Assembly: GCA_963786495.1 (NCBI GenBank)
Contig: CAWAZL010000002.1
Span: 186,001 to 250,000 of the forward strand
From: JALZKA01 sp963786495
GTDB lineage: Bacteria > Actinomycetota > Thermoleophilia > Solirubrobacterales > 70-9
Reading direction: 5' to 3'
Length of the DNA: 64,000 bases
Shown here: positions 8,320-19,806 of the stretch, one piece after another
Layout: each line of letters starts with the position of its first letter
Position numbering within the stretch: the first letter of the stretch is position 1
Notes under the pieces: model-generated
Database searches by the model: none
Seen by the model: the letters and a program-made list of their open reading frames with translations, nothing else
What the model was told of the DNA's origin: nothing
Translations under genes and position numbers: made by a program

Positions 8320-9135
8320 ATGCTCCGCGCCGTGGCGATCACGATCTCGATCCTCTCCCAGAAGGGGGGCACCGGCAAGACCACGATGACCCGCACGCTT
8401 GCGGACGTCTTCGGCCGTCTGGGGCTGGACGTGCTCGCGATCGACGCCGATCCGCAGGGCAACCTTTCCGACTACTTCGACACGGCTCCCGACGCCGAGC
8501 CAACGCTGGCGGAAGTCATCACGGCCCAGGTGCGGGCGGCCGACGCGATCCACGGCCAGGTCATCCCCGCCAACCTCCGCCTGGCGGAGGCCGAACTCGC
8601 GCTGGCCGGGAAGATCGGCCGCGAGGTGACGCTCCGAAACGCCCTGCGCGACTTAAAGCGCGAGCGCGACGTGATCCTGATCGACTGCCCGCCGACGCTG
8701 GGGCTCCTGACCGTGAACGCGCTGGTGGCATCCGACTACGCGATGCTCTCGACCCAGGCCCAGTACTTCTCCTTACAGGGCGTCGAGCAGGCGATGGAGG
8801 TCGTGAACCTCGCCAAGGACAGCCTCAACCCCGATCTCGAGTTGCTGGGGATAGTCCTCAACATCGCGAACATGCGCACCAAGCACGCGAAGCACACGCT
8901 CGAGTCGCTTCGCGAGCAGTTCGGGGATAAGGTTTTTCGCACGGTGATCCGTCAGTCGGTTGCATACGCCGAGTCCGCCGAGCGCGCCGTTCCGATCCTC
9001 GACTACCGCCCGGGGCGCGGCCAGGACTACCTGTCGCTTGCAGGCGAGGTTTTGCGCAGGATCGGGAAGCCCGACCTCTTGGAGAGCTTGGACGAGCTGA
9101 GCGCCGAGATCGTTCCGGCGGGGGCACGAGCTTGA
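8320..9135 (+). CDS. ParA/Soj-family ATPase (orphan, no ParB nearby)
   Basis: Deviant Walker ATPase, 271 residues. Motifs are KGGTGKTTMTRTLADVFG (signature lysine and P-loop), AIDADPQGNLSDYF (A' motif) and RDVILIDCPPTLGLLTVNAL (Walker B). This is close to chromosome-partition ParA/Soj by length and motifs. No parB gene or repeated parS-like site is visible. The partner genes here are an upstream FHA protein and a downstream NTF2-like gene that overlaps by 4 bp. It may position another cargo, as many orphan ParA proteins do; that is inference. A GTG at 8332 is an alternative start. Confidence 0.85.
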   Translation: MLRAVAITISILSQKGGTGKTTMTRTLADVFGRLGLDVLAIDADPQGNLSDYFDTAPDAEPTLAEVITAQVRAADAIHGQVIPANLRLAEAELALAGKIGREVTLRNALRDLKRERDVILIDCPPTLGLLTVNALVASDYAMLSTQAQYFSLQGVEQAMEVVNLAKDSLNPDLELLGIVLNIANMRTKHAKHTLESLREQFGDKVFRTVIRQSVAYAESAERAVPILDYRPGRGQDYLSLAGEVLRRIGKPDLLESLDELSAEIVPAGARA

Positions 9136-9566
9136 GCGACCCCAATTCGGCCGAAGCCCTCACCGAGACGATCGTCCGCTACAACGACGCGTGGAACGCC
9201 CACGATCTCGACCGGATCATGGAGATGCACGCGCCCGACATGGTCTTCGAGAACCACACTGCCGGCGAGAGCGCCCAAGGCGAAGAGGTCCGCGGCCACA
9301 TCGGATCGATCTTCGAGACTTGGCCCGATATCGCATTCGCCGAGCGGAGGCTCTACGCGAGGGACGGACTGATCGTCCAGGAATGGACCGCGACCGCGAC
9401 TCACACCAACGTCATGCGCCGCGGCGACCTCGTAGCCGAGCCGACGGGCAAGACGATCACCTGGAACGGGCTCGACGTGATGCCGTTCGAGGGAGGCCTC
9501 TTGAAGCGCAAGGACGTCTACTCGGACTCGGTCAAGATCCTGACGCAGCTCGGCCTTCTGGGCTAG
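9132..9566 (+). CDS. SnoaL-like / NTF2-fold protein (putative ester cyclase family)
   Basis: Small cone-shaped NTF2-fold protein, 144 residues, starting at TTG 9132. The start overlaps the parA stop in the sequence TTGA, implying translational coupling. The sequence follows the SnoaL polyketide-cyclase pattern: helix YNDAWNAHDLDRIMEMHAPDMVFENH, then GEEVRGHIGSIFETWPDIAF, and the closing strands GKTITWNGLDVMPFEGGLLKR. Substrate and reaction are unknown. It converges on homoserine kinase with 2 bp between stops. Confidence 0.75.
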   Translation: MSDPNSAEALTETIVRYNDAWNAHDLDRIMEMHAPDMVFENHTAGESAQGEEVRGHIGSIFETWPDIAFAERRLYARDGLIVQEWTATATHTNVMRRGDLVAEPTGKTITWNGLDVMPFEGGLLKRKDVYSDSVKILTQLGLLG

Positions 9567-9568
9567 AA

Positions 9569-10456
9569 CTAGAGCTCGGGGACGTCCGCCCCGACGGGGC
9601 TGAAGGGAACGCGAAGGACCTCCGCCCAGCCGGCGACTTCCTTCTCGAGGGCGGAGACGACTTTGCCCGTGTCCTGCCAAAAGCTCCAGATCAGCACGGT
9701 GGGCCCGGCGCCCGAGATCGTCGCGCCAAGGGCGCCCATGCCCGTCGCGTGGCGGACCAGGTCCATTGATCGCGGATAGAGCGCTTCGCGGTGAGGCTGA
9801 TGGAGCGTGTCTCCAGGCCCCGGCGGATCAGCGCGAGGTCAGAGCGCTCCAAGCCCAGGGCGAGCTGCGACGCGGCGGCGACGTTCTCGACCGCGTCGCC
9901 GAACGGGACTTCAGCCGGCAGGGCCGCTCGCGCCTCGGAAGTAGGCACTTCTTCGGTAGGAATAACGACGATCGCTTCGAAGCCCCCTCAGGCGGCTCGA
10001 GCCGAATCGGGCGCGGGAAGCTCGCCGTGCTCGGGCCGCGGGCAGAGCGTGAACCCGCCATAGACCGCGGCGGCGACATTGTCGGGATGGCCCTCGATCT
10101 CAACGGCCTTCGCGTAGATCTCCTCGCGAGCTGAGCGCGAGCTCGTACATGTGATCTGCCGCCATCAGGCCAGCGACGATCGCCGCTGCGCTCGAGCCGA
10201 GTCCGCGCGCGAGCGGGATTTGAGAGGTCGTCTCGAAATGAATGCCGTCGGCGGAATGGAGCTCCTCGAAGGCTCGGACACAGAGGTTCGTGCGGTCGCG
10301 GGGAAGCTGGTCCTCGCCGGTGTCGATCGCGAACTCCTCGGCTTCCCACACCTCGAGCTCCAGGTGCAGCGCGAGCGCCGCTGCGAACACGTCGAAACCC
10401 GGGCCGAGGTTGGCAGACGTTGCCGGGACCGAGACGAGCCTTCTCCTGAGCGTCAC
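9569..10456 (-). pseudogene. thrB: Homoserine kinase, reading frame broken at three places
   Basis: Homoserine kinase (threonine biosynthesis, GHMP kinase family), about 296 residues if repaired. The N-terminus VSVPATSANLGPGFDVFAAA and the ATP-binding motif PLARGLGSSAAAIVAG are unmistakable. The frame breaks near 10,120 (after YELALSSR), shows an in-frame TGA at 9988-9990 (SARAA-stop-GGFEAIVVIP), and breaks again near 9812 (missing C). The remaining segments read EIEGHPDNVAAAVYGGFTLC and MGALGATISGAGPTVLIWSF, matching the family to the end. GTG 10456 overlaps the upstream stop by 4 bp. Conservation on both sides of every break favours sequencing indels over decay. Confidence 0.85.
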
Positions 10457-11482
10457 GTTGCGTCCGTCGTCAGCGAGCCGGAGCGGCCGGCGATCGCGCC
10501 GACCAAGTAGCAGCCGGCGGGGACCTGAGCGTCCGGCAGGAGGACCGAGGACTTGATGCGGGCGCCGTCGCCGATCTTTGCGCCGTCGCCGATCACGCAG
10601 GGGCCGTCGAAGCGCACGCCCTCGCCGACCTCGACATCGCGTCCGACCAGGACGCGTCCGTCGACCTCGGTGTCCGCGGGCAGTCCTGCCTGCTCGGAAC
10701 CCAGGGCGTGCTCGCCCGGCTCACCGGGATCGGCGCTCGCCTCGACCAGCTCCCCTGCCCACTCGACGTCCACGTGGCCGGCCGCCACGTCCAAGTTGCC
10801 CTGGAGGTATTCCGGCGGAGAGCCGACGTCGTTCCAGTAGCCGTCCGTCTCGTGGACGTAGAAGGGGATGTCGCCGTCCAGCAGGGCGGGAAAGACGTCG
10901 AGGGCGAAGTCGGGTGCGTCAATGTCGGGGAAGTGGTCGAAGATCTCTGGGCTGAGCGCATAGATCATGCAGTTCGCGAGGTCGGAAAGCGCCTCGGCGG
11001 GGTCCGGCTTCTCCTGGAAGCCCTGAACGCGCCCGTCGGAGCCAGTCACGATCACGCCGTACTCCTGCGTGTCTTTGACTTTCTTCACGGCGAGCGTCGC
11101 CAGCCCGTCGTTCTGCTCATGCGCGGCGGCGAGCGCCGCGAAGTCGATGTCCGTCAGGGCGTCGCCCGCCATGACCAAGAAAGGCTCGTCGCCGAAGAAG
11201 TCACGCACGTTCCTGACGCCACCGGCCGTGCCCAGGAGCTTCTCCTCGTGCGAGTAGGTCAGCGTTCACGCCCAGGTCCGAGCCGTCGCCCAGCCGGCCC
11301 TCGATCGTCTCGGGAAACCAGTGGAGGTTGCAGACGACGTCGGTAACGCCGCCCTTCGCCAGGGAGCGCAGGATCAACTCGATCACGGGGCGGTTCGCAA
11401 CGGGCACCATCGGCTTGGGCACCTCGTACGTGAGCGGGCGCAGCCGCGTGCCCAGCCCTGCTGCCATCACCATCGCCTTCAT
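10453..11482 (-). CDS. NDP-sugar pyrophosphorylase with left-handed beta-helix tail (one frame break)
   Basis: Sugar-1-phosphate nucleotidyltransferase of the mannose-1-phosphate guanylyltransferase / glucose-1-phosphate thymidylyltransferase type, about 342 residues. The N-terminal motif MAAGLGTRLRPLTYEVPKPM binds the nucleotide; VMAGDALTDIDFAAL carries the metal-binding Asp. The C-terminus has hexapeptide beta-helix repeats (VIGDGAKIGDGARIKSSVLL). The frame shifts near 11,264, where removing one base joins SDLGVN to LTYSHEEKLLGTAGGVRNV. It is a paralogue of the gene at 20829-21926. The next gene, thrB, starts on a GTGA overlap. Exact sugar and nucleotide are not determined. Confidence 0.82.
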
Positions 11483-11670
11483 CGCGAGGTGAGGCTAGTC
11501 ACCTTCCCTCGCGCTACGGCCTGAATACGAGTGCTGTCGTGTAGGACTACTCGTTGTTTGTCCAATTCGCATTCGTTGTCCTGCCGCATAGCCCGACCGA
11601 TAGGTGCCGGCCGTCAATCCGGAGATGGGTGTCGTCAGGCCGAATGGCAGGCGGGTGCTCGCGGGTGACG

Positions 11671-12833
11671 TCAGGCCGAAGAGCCCGCCGCCGATGGAAC
11701 GAGCGGGCCCACCCCGTTGGCCTGATAGCAGATGAAGAGATCAAGCCCCGAGGCGGCCGTTCCAGAGGCGCCCAAGGCCGCGTTTCCGGTGACGACAGCC
11801 CGGTCGCCGTTGCCGCCAACGTAACTGCCGCCGGGGACAGACAGGAAAGACGAGCGTGTTCAATGGGAATCGGCCCAACGGCCGCGAAGCCCTCTGCGAA
11901 CACCGACCGGACGACTCCGGAAAGGCTCGCCTCGTCGACGTCGCTGCCGGTGACGCTGTTGTCGGTGATCTCGCCGCCGGCGCCTCCCGCAACCGAACCG
12001 TTGCCGAGGGTCGGATTCGGATAGGAGCCCGGCCAGATCGCCGCCGGCGGGGCCAGTCGCGCCCGCGGTCAGTCGTCGGTCTCGCAGGTGACGGTGCCGT
12101 TCTGGGCGATCGTTCGAATCGACGTGCCCGCCGCGCAACTGCTGCTGACACGGCTCTGAAGGATCGTCGGGTCGAGCCCTGCCTCGCTGATGTCGGACCC
12201 GTCCAACGAGCTGTCGTTGAAGAGCGACGCTTCAGAGATCTCGAGCGTGCCCAGGCTGTTGTTGTCAGCGATATCGGTGGCGGTGAGGTCGTTGTCCGCC
12301 ACTTCGCTCGTGCCGATCGCGTTGTTGCCGACCGTCGGGTTCGGGTAGGTCCCGGTCAGATCGCCGCCGGCGGATCCTGAAGGCGCACCGCCGCCGGTGT
12401 CCGTCTCGCAGGTGACGGTTCCGTCGGCCGCGATCTGGCGGATCGAGCTGTCGGCCGGGCAATCGCCGGTGACCCGGTTCTGAAGGTCTGTGGAGTCGAG
12501 GGAGTCGAGGGTGTCGGCGTCGCCGGCGTTCGTGGCGTTGTCGGCTTGGGCCGCGCTCGGGACCTGGCCGAGGGTCGACTCGTCGACCTTGGCCCCGGTC
12601 ACGGAGTTGTCGACGATCTTCGCCGTCACGACTGAGCCGTCCGCAAGCTTGATGTCCGTCACTGCGCCGGCGGCGAGGTCGTTCGTCTTTACCTGGCCGT
12701 CCTTGATGTGCTTGGACTTGACCGAGTTCGACTTGATCGCCGCCCAGGAAATCCCTCCCAACGCGAGATAGATAGCGATGAACCCGACGATGTTCGACCG
12801 GATGAACGCTCGGACGCGTGCGGACGCTGACAT
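11671..12833 (-). CDS. Repeat-containing exported surface protein (two frame breaks)
   Basis: Unrecognised exported protein, about 387 residues if two frame breaks (near 12,065 and about 11,840) are joined. The N-terminus has a basic start and one hydrophobic anchor (IRSNIVGFIAIYLALGGISW). An Asp/Asn/Ser-rich repeat region follows with 'Itdn-V-t-kvdes-Lg' turns. A module of the form C-x3-SIRxIAxxGTVTCETD, then GGDLTGTYPNPT, occurs twice, and a third partial copy (GATGPAGGDLAG-SYPNPTLGN) lies beyond the first break. The C-terminus in the final frame reads SYVGGNGDRAVVTGNAALGA and LDLFICYQANGVGPLV. GGDLTGTYPNPT-type motifs are common in surface and tail-fibre-like proteins; a surface role is inferred. 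Confidence 0.65.
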
Positions 12834-12972
12834 GTGAGCCCCCTATGGCTGACCCGCACGGCGTTCTTACCCCCCGCACGGTTGTTGTGCGACCGAACCT
12901 ACGTCGATTGCAGCCAAATGTCAAGGGCGCAAGTACCCTTCGCAGTCTTATCGCCGCTAGACGAGGAGACGC

Positions 12973-14403
<1,431 letters not shown>

Positions 14404-14447
14404 ATTGGGTTACCTGTACCGGGAACGATCTTTAGACCCCGCGAGCC

Positions 14448-14864
14448 GTGAGCGAACGCGGCGTCCGCATCGGCCCCAGCCTTTCGATCCCGCTGGCGGA
14501 GATCGAGCTGCGCGCGAGCCGCTCGTCCGGCCCCGGAGGGCAGCACGCCAACGTGACCGCCTCGCGGATCGAGGCGGTGTTCGAGATCGAGTCGTCGGCG
14601 ACGCTGTCGCGGGAGCAGAAGGAGCGGCTCGCGCACCGCTACGGCAAGCGCGTCACCGCCATCGCGCAGGATGCCCGCTCGCAGGCGCGGAACCGCGACC
14701 TCGCGCTCGAGCGCCTGGCCGAGCGCATCCGCAAGGGCCTCGAGCGCCGCCGTCCACGCCAAGCCACGCGCCCCGGCCGCTCAGCCCGTGAACGCCGCCT
14801 GACCGAGAAGAAACAGCGAGGCCAAAAGAAGCAGCAGCGCCGCCGCCCCTCGATGGACGACTGA
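14448..14864 (+). CDS. arfB: Alternative ribosome-rescue factor ArfB (YaeJ/ICT1-like)
   Basis: Codon-independent peptidyl-tRNA hydrolase that frees ribosomes stalled on non-stop mRNA. It has 138 residues, typical length. The catalytic GGQ loop is in RASRSSGPGGQHANVTASRI. A long, very basic C-terminal tail (ERRRPRQATRPGRSARERR ... KKQRGQKKQQRRRP) matches the part that enters the empty mRNA channel. It lacks the codon-recognition domains of RF1/RF2. Start is GTG 14448. Confidence 0.92.
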   Translation: MSERGVRIGPSLSIPLAEIELRASRSSGPGGQHANVTASRIEAVFEIESSATLSREQKERLAHRYGKRVTAIAQDARSQARNRDLALERLAERIRKGLERRRPRQATRPGRSARERRLTEKKQRGQKKQQRRRPSMDD

Positions 14865-14970
14865 ACCACGCGCGAAAGCAGAGCCAGTAGCGCTATGCGC
14901 GATTAACTCTGGACTCGCGAGAGGTGCTTAGCAATTCGCGCCGCGGCGTCTCTCAGGTCCCGGCCAGACC

Positions 14971-16161
14971 TCACTCGCAATTGGCGCCCGGCGTGCAGGC
15001 GTTCGGATCGTCGTTGGCCCTGGCGCTGTTCGAGCGCGCCGTCAGGTTCGTGACCGCGGGCGCAATGCGGATACCCAGTCCGCTTCCGTCGGCAACGCCG
15101 TTCAGGAACCCGTTGCGGTTCGCCACGTTGCGGACGAGCGCCTGATCCGCGCCAGCGCTGACGTCAATCCCGTCGTCCCCGTTCCCGGTCGCCTTGCTCT
15201 GGCGAACGATGCTGCCGGAGCCAAACACCAGAATTCCGTCCGAGATATTGCCCGTGGCGAGTCCTGAAACCAGGCTCGACCCGGCACCGCCGAGTGCGAA
15301 CCCGAGGCGCCCGTTCCCGGCGGCCACATCGCCGGTGAGAGAATGCTCCGCGCCGCTGACCACGAATCCGTCGAACCCGCTGTCCGTCGCCAGGTTGTCT
15401 TCGAGCACAGCCGTCACGCCCTCGATGCGGAACCCGGATGAATTCGATCTCGCAACGTTTCTCCGCAGGGCGTTTTCGTCGCCTGCGACCGAGAAGCCGT
15501 CGGACGAGGAAGCTTCGGCCAGATTGGCCACCAGCTCGTTCCGGTCGCCGTTCACAGCGAAGCCATCGACCCCGTCGGCGAGTGATTCGTTGTTGCGCAA
15601 GGTGTTGCGGTCGCTCTGGATCAGGTAGCCGGCCACGTCGTTGGCCTCGGTCCTCACATCGGCGATCGTGGTGCGGCTTCCGAACACGCTGAGGCCGTTC
15701 CCATTCTCACGAGACGTGGTTGCACGGACAGAGATCTTGCTTCCGTTCAGATGGAAGCCATGCTCGTTCTCGCTTACATGGAGGTCCCGCAGCGTCACAT
15801 CCTGTCCGCTACCGCCGATGAAGACCCCAGCCTCGAAATCCCTGAGCGAGCCGTTCCGGACCGAGACCCCGGTGCAGTCCGCCACGCAGCGGATGCCCGA
15901 CTCGAGCATCCCCACTTCGTCGTCGGCATCGGCGCCGTTCCCCGCGATGAAATTGCCGCCAAGGTTTATGGTGATGCCGTCGCGGTCGACCACGAGACCG
16001 TTGAGATCACAGCCAAAGATGCTGTTGGCGACCCTGATGGAGCGATCGATCGTGTCGCCACACTGCACCGCGGTGAGAGGCGCAGCGCTCGCCGGCCCAG
16101 CCATCGCCCAGAGCGAAGCGGCCAAAACGGACCCGGCGATCCCCATGCATCTGATGTTCAT
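14971..16161 (-). CDS. Secreted right-handed parallel beta-helix protein
   Basis: Exported protein of 396 residues from ATG 16161 (GAGGGG upstream). The signal peptide MNIRCMGIAGSVLAASLWAM ends at PASAAP. The rest is a regular ladder of short strands ending in N, D or G turns (GNGLSVFGSRTTIADVRTEA, DGFAVNGDRNELVANLAEAS), as in NosD/pectate-lyase-like folds, about 10-12 coils. Cysteine pairs occur near the N-terminus (IRCVADC) and at the end (ACTPGANC). Such folds bind or cleave polysaccharides; no catalytic signature could be identified, so the role is unknown. Confidence 0.75.
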   Translation of the reverse strand: MNIRCMGIAGSVLAASLWAMAGPASAAPLTAVQCGDTIDRSIRVANSIFGCDLNGLVVDRDGITINLGGNFIAGNGADADDEVGMLESGIRCVADCTGVSVRNGSLRDFEAGVFIGGSGQDVTLRDLHVSENEHGFHLNGSKISVRATTSRENGNGLSVFGSRTTIADVRTEANDVAGYLIQSDRNTLRNNESLADGVDGFAVNGDRNELVANLAEASSSDGFSVAGDENALRRNVARSNSSGFRIEGVTAVLEDNLATDSGFDGFVVSGAEHSLTGDVAAGNGRLGFALGGAGSSLVSGLATGNISDGILVFGSGSIVRQSKATGNGDDGIDVSAGADQALVRNVANRNGFLNGVADGSGLGIRIAPAVTNLTARSNSARANDDPNACTPGANCE

Positions 16162-16259
16162 CCTCACCCCTCTGAGTTGACCTTTGGCTCTGAAGTCAGC
16201 GGGCCCGGGCAAACGTTACACCGCGAACCTACACTTCATCGTGAGTCCCCGCATCCGCC

Positions 16260-18832
16260 TCATTCGTACGAGATCGCCTGGATCACGTCCAGGCGCGCCG
16301 CGCGGCGTGCGGGGAGGATCGCGGCAATCAGGCCAAGAACGATGCCCGCCAGCGCCACGGCCACCATGGCCGCCACCGGCGGCCTGTATGAGACGCCCGG
16401 CACGCCCGACGCGAGCCCCTGAAGGAGCGCCCAGCCCAAACCGGCTCCCACGGCGACGCCTAGAAGTGCGCCCACGAGGCCGATCACCACGCTCTCGGCG
16501 GCGACCTGGCGGCGGATCTGCCAACGCGAGGCGCCAAGTGCGCGAAGGACGCCGATCTCGCGCGTGCGCTCGAGCACCGACATCGTGAGGGTGTTGATGA
16601 TTCCGAAGAGGCTCGCGAAGATCGCCACGCCGACGATCGCGTAGAAGGTCGCGAACTGCTGGTTCACCTGATCCTCGACGTTCGCCTTGAGCTCGGTGTT
16701 CGAAAGGACGGCGAGGTTCGGATAGTCCTCGCGGACGATCCTCCTGACCTTGTCCTCGAGCACCGGCCGGTCAGCGACTGACGTCGCCTTGAGGGCGAGC
16801 TCGGAGTCGGCCGTGACCCCGTAGACCTTCCGCATCGTCTCCAGCGACATGCCGACGGTCTGGCCGCCGAAGAGGACGGTCTCGACGATCCCTGCCACCG
16901 GCGCCTTCTGGTCACCCGAAGGTCCCTCGAGGCGCAAGGTGTCCCCCACCTCGATGTCCTCCTCGTCCGCGAAGCCCTTCCCCACGGTCACCTCGCCATC
17001 GCGCATCCGGTCGAAGACCTCCTCGCGCGGCGCGCCCTGGATATCGGTCGTATCGACCTCCTCGTACTCGGCCGGCTCGAAGGCGATGATCAAGCCGTCC
17101 GACTTCGTCTTGCCCTTGGGACCGGGCAGGTCAGTTGTAAAGAGAAAGCGCTCACGTGCGACAACCGCTGCCTCGGGAATCTTCTCCAAGCGCTCCGACA
17201 GCCGGTCGCCGATCGTCTGTTGAGGACCCTGGCCCGGGGACAGGCCGGAGGGCTGAACGGTAAGGTCGCGCGCGAAAGCGCGGTCGAACTCGTCGGAGAT
17301 GGTGCCCAGGAAGCTTGATCCGAGACTGTTGACGGCGACCACCAGGGAGAGCCCGATCAGGAGCGCCGTCGCCGTGGCGGCGGTGCGACCAGGGTCTGAG
17401 CGCGCCGCGTCCGAGGCCAGCCTGCCCTCGACGGGCAGGATGCGCCGAACCGGCCACGACAGGATGCGGACGAGCGGCTTCACGACGAACGGCGCGACCA
17501 GCGCGATCCCGAAGAAGATCGCCACGGTCCCGGTCATGCCGGCTGCCGCGACGATCGGCGTGGTCTCCTCGGCGGCGCCCAGCCAAAACGCTCCCGCCAG
17601 GCCGAGCACGATGAGCGCGGCGCCGATGCCTGCCCGGCGCGGCTGCGGCTGCGGCCTGAGCTCGTCCGAGCCCAGGACGGCGCGGATCGGCGACGTCTTG
17701 CCGGCGCGTCGCGCGGGCGTGTAGGCGCCGAGGACCGCCGTCACGAGCCCCGTGGCGACGGCTGCGACGGGGGCCCACCACTCGAAGGTCAGCTTGCCGA
17801 CGGGGAAGTCGAGCGCCCGGACGAACTCGGCCAGCGCATACGCGAGAGCGAAGCCGAGGCCCAGCCCGAGCACGGCGCCAAGGATCCCCAGGAGCGCCGC
17901 TTCGCGCAGCACGCTGCTGGTGATCTTTCGGCGCGGAGTCCCGAGCGTGCGAAGCATCCCGATCTCGCGCGTGCGCTGGAGCACGGTCATGTTGAACGCG
18001 TTGAAGATCAGGAAGCCCCCGACGAAGAGGGCCATCGCCGCGAAGAAGTAGAGGATCGCGTTGAACGCCTGGAGCTGGGATTCGACGTCTTCGGACTTGG
18101 TCTGCGGCGTCTCGACGTCGACCCCCTTGCCGAAGCGCCTGTCGATGCGCCGCTCGAGCGATGCGATCGTCTCCGCGCCGCCCGCCGCGATCACATCGAT
18201 CTCGTCGAACGACCGCTTCTTGTCCATCACCTTGCGCGCGGCGTCGAGCGGCATCACGGCGAAGCCCTCGCCGCCGAACTCGAAGCCGCTCTGGAACTTG
18301 AACAGGCCCACGACCTCGAATTCGCGCTCGCCGTCCGGAGTCGCTAGCGAGATGCGGTCAGAGACCTTGATCGTCGTTCGCGTCCGCCCAGGTGTCCTGG
18401 ACCGAGATCTCGCGGCCGCGCTCGGGGTCGCGCCCGGCGACGGTCTCGGAGTCGGTGACGTTCGTCGCGTCGGGATCCTGACCCGCGACGTTCAGCTGCT
18501 TCGCCGCGTCGGGCGGCGCCTCGCCCTTCCCGTCGACGAGCGTGAAGACGCTCGAGATCCGGCCGACCGCCTCGTCGACGCCGGGCGTGCCCTCGACTTC
18601 GGCGAACGCGCGCTTCGGGAAGCGACTCCTCCTGCCCACCGCCCGAGACGATCAGGTCGGCGCGGCCGTAGACCGAGTCGTAGAGGTCCTTGAAGGTGCG
18701 GTTGATCGTCGCTGAGAGCAGGAGGACGCCGAGGATCATCCCGACGCCGAGGACGATTCCGGCGGCGGTAAGCAGCGAGCGAGCGCGGCGCGAGCGGACC
18801 TGCTTCAGGGCGAGGGAGCCGAAGTTGCGCAT
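16260..18832 (-). CDS. FtsX/MacB-type ABC transporter permease (two frame breaks)
   Basis: Large ABC exporter permease of about 857 residues with two FtsX domains. The N-terminus LALKQVRSRRARSLLTAAGI is a typical MacB-like first helix, followed by an extracytoplasmic MacB_PCD domain. Repeated FtsX helices contain LQRTREIGMLRTLG and LERTREIGVLRALG, which mark the two halves. The frame breaks near 18,618 (GGG run) and about 18,368; the parts join as EESLP-KRAFAEVEGTPG and DTWADAND-IKVSDRISLATPDG. The ATPase gene lies immediately upstream, starting the pair. The substrate is unknown; lipoproteins, peptides or lipids are usual for this family. Confidence 0.85.
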
Positions 18833-18844
18833 GGGGCGGCGGCC

Positions 18845-19706
18845 TTAGGCCTGGAGGGCGGTGAACGCGGCTGAGATCAGCTCGCGCGAGCCGCCGGCTT
18901 CCTCGCCGGCGACCTGGCCGTCGCGAAGGAACACGACCCGGTCGGCGATAGCCGCGGCGCCGGGATCGTGCGTGACCATGACGACCGTCTGGTCCTGCGA
19001 GTCCGAAAGGTCGCGCAGGAGCGCCAGGATCTCGGCGCTCGAGCGGCTGTCGAGGTTTCCGGTCGGCTCGTCAGCGAGGATGAGCTCAGGCTCGCGCAGA
19101 AGCGCGCGAGCTATCGAGACCCGCTGCTGCTCGCCGCCCGAGAGCTCGGACGGCAGGTGGCTGACCCGGCCTGCCAGACCGACCGTGCCTAGCAACTCGC
19201 GCGAGCGGGAGCGCACCCGGTCGCCTGACTCGCCGGCGATCAACGCCGGCAGCAGGACATTCTCCTCCGCGGTCAGCGAGGGCAGGAGGTTGAAGAACTG
19301 GAAGACGAAGCCGATCCGATCGCGGCGGATGCGAGTGAGCCCCGCGTCGTCGAGGCCGTCGTAGCGCTCCCCGCCCAGGCTGATCTGCCCGGACGACGGC
19401 GTTTCAAGCGCCCCCAGGAGGTGAAGCATCGTGCTCTTCCCCGAGCCGGACGGGCCCATGATCGCGACGATCTCGCCTTTGCGGACCTCGATCGATACGC
19501 CGTCGAGCGCGCGGACGGCCGTTGAGCCATCGCCATAGACCTTCGCGAGGTCCTTGGCCGCGAGCACGACGGGAGCGGGGGGCTTGGGCGGCTCGGCCGC
19601 TTCGAGCTCGGGCTCGATCGCCGTTCCGCCCGAAGGAGATCAGCGCCTCGCCGGCACGGCCGATGCCGCCGCGAACGGCGCCTGTGATGTCGTCGAAGAG
19701 GGGCAT
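18845..19706 (-). CDS. ABC transporter ATP-binding protein, LolD/MacB type (one frame break in leader)
   Basis: ATPase partner of the adjacent FtsX-type permease. The ABC domain (240 residues from 19567) has Walker A (MGPSGSGKSTMLHLLG), Q-loop (IGFVFQFFNLLPSL), signature (LSGGEQQRVSIARALL), Walker B (ELILADEPTGNLD) and the H-loop (VMVTHD). A plausible longer start at ATG 19706 gives MPLFDDITGAVRGGIGRAGE, then, after one extra base near 19,631, an acidic Pro/Glu linker (TAIEPELEAAEPPKPPAPV) that runs into the domain. This N-terminal extension is unusual for LolD-like proteins. If it is not used, GTG 19567 starts a normal-length protein. Confidence 0.88.
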
Positions 19707-19737
19707 GTGAAGCCCGCCAAAGCGTACTTCGGGACGC

Positions 19738-19789
19738 GGGGTCAGACCCCGGCCCGATGTGAGCGGTTCGTGAGGGGTCTGACCCCTCA
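19738..19789. repeat. Two GGGGTCWGACCCC palindromes between genes
   Basis: GGGGTCAGACCCC at 19738-19750 and the extended TGAGGGGTCTGACCCCTCA at 19771-19789, 20 bp apart. Both lie in the 100-bp gap just downstream of the PGI/PMI stop (19807) and upstream of the ABC ATPase start (19706). The position fits a termination or 3'-end role for the sugar-precursor operon. Confidence 0.88.
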
Positions 19790-19806
19790 GTCGACGGCGT
19801 GAGTCG

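Noticed and set aside
9988..9990. In-frame TGA in thrB as a selenocysteine codon
   Set aside because: Homoserine kinase has no selenocysteine, no SECIS-like stem was seen, and two frameshifts flank it; indel error fits better.
12834..12972. Possible SAH riboswitch upstream of ahcY
   Set aside because: Only a short CGCAC/GTGCG hairpin is visible; the conserved SAH-riboswitch core could not be found.
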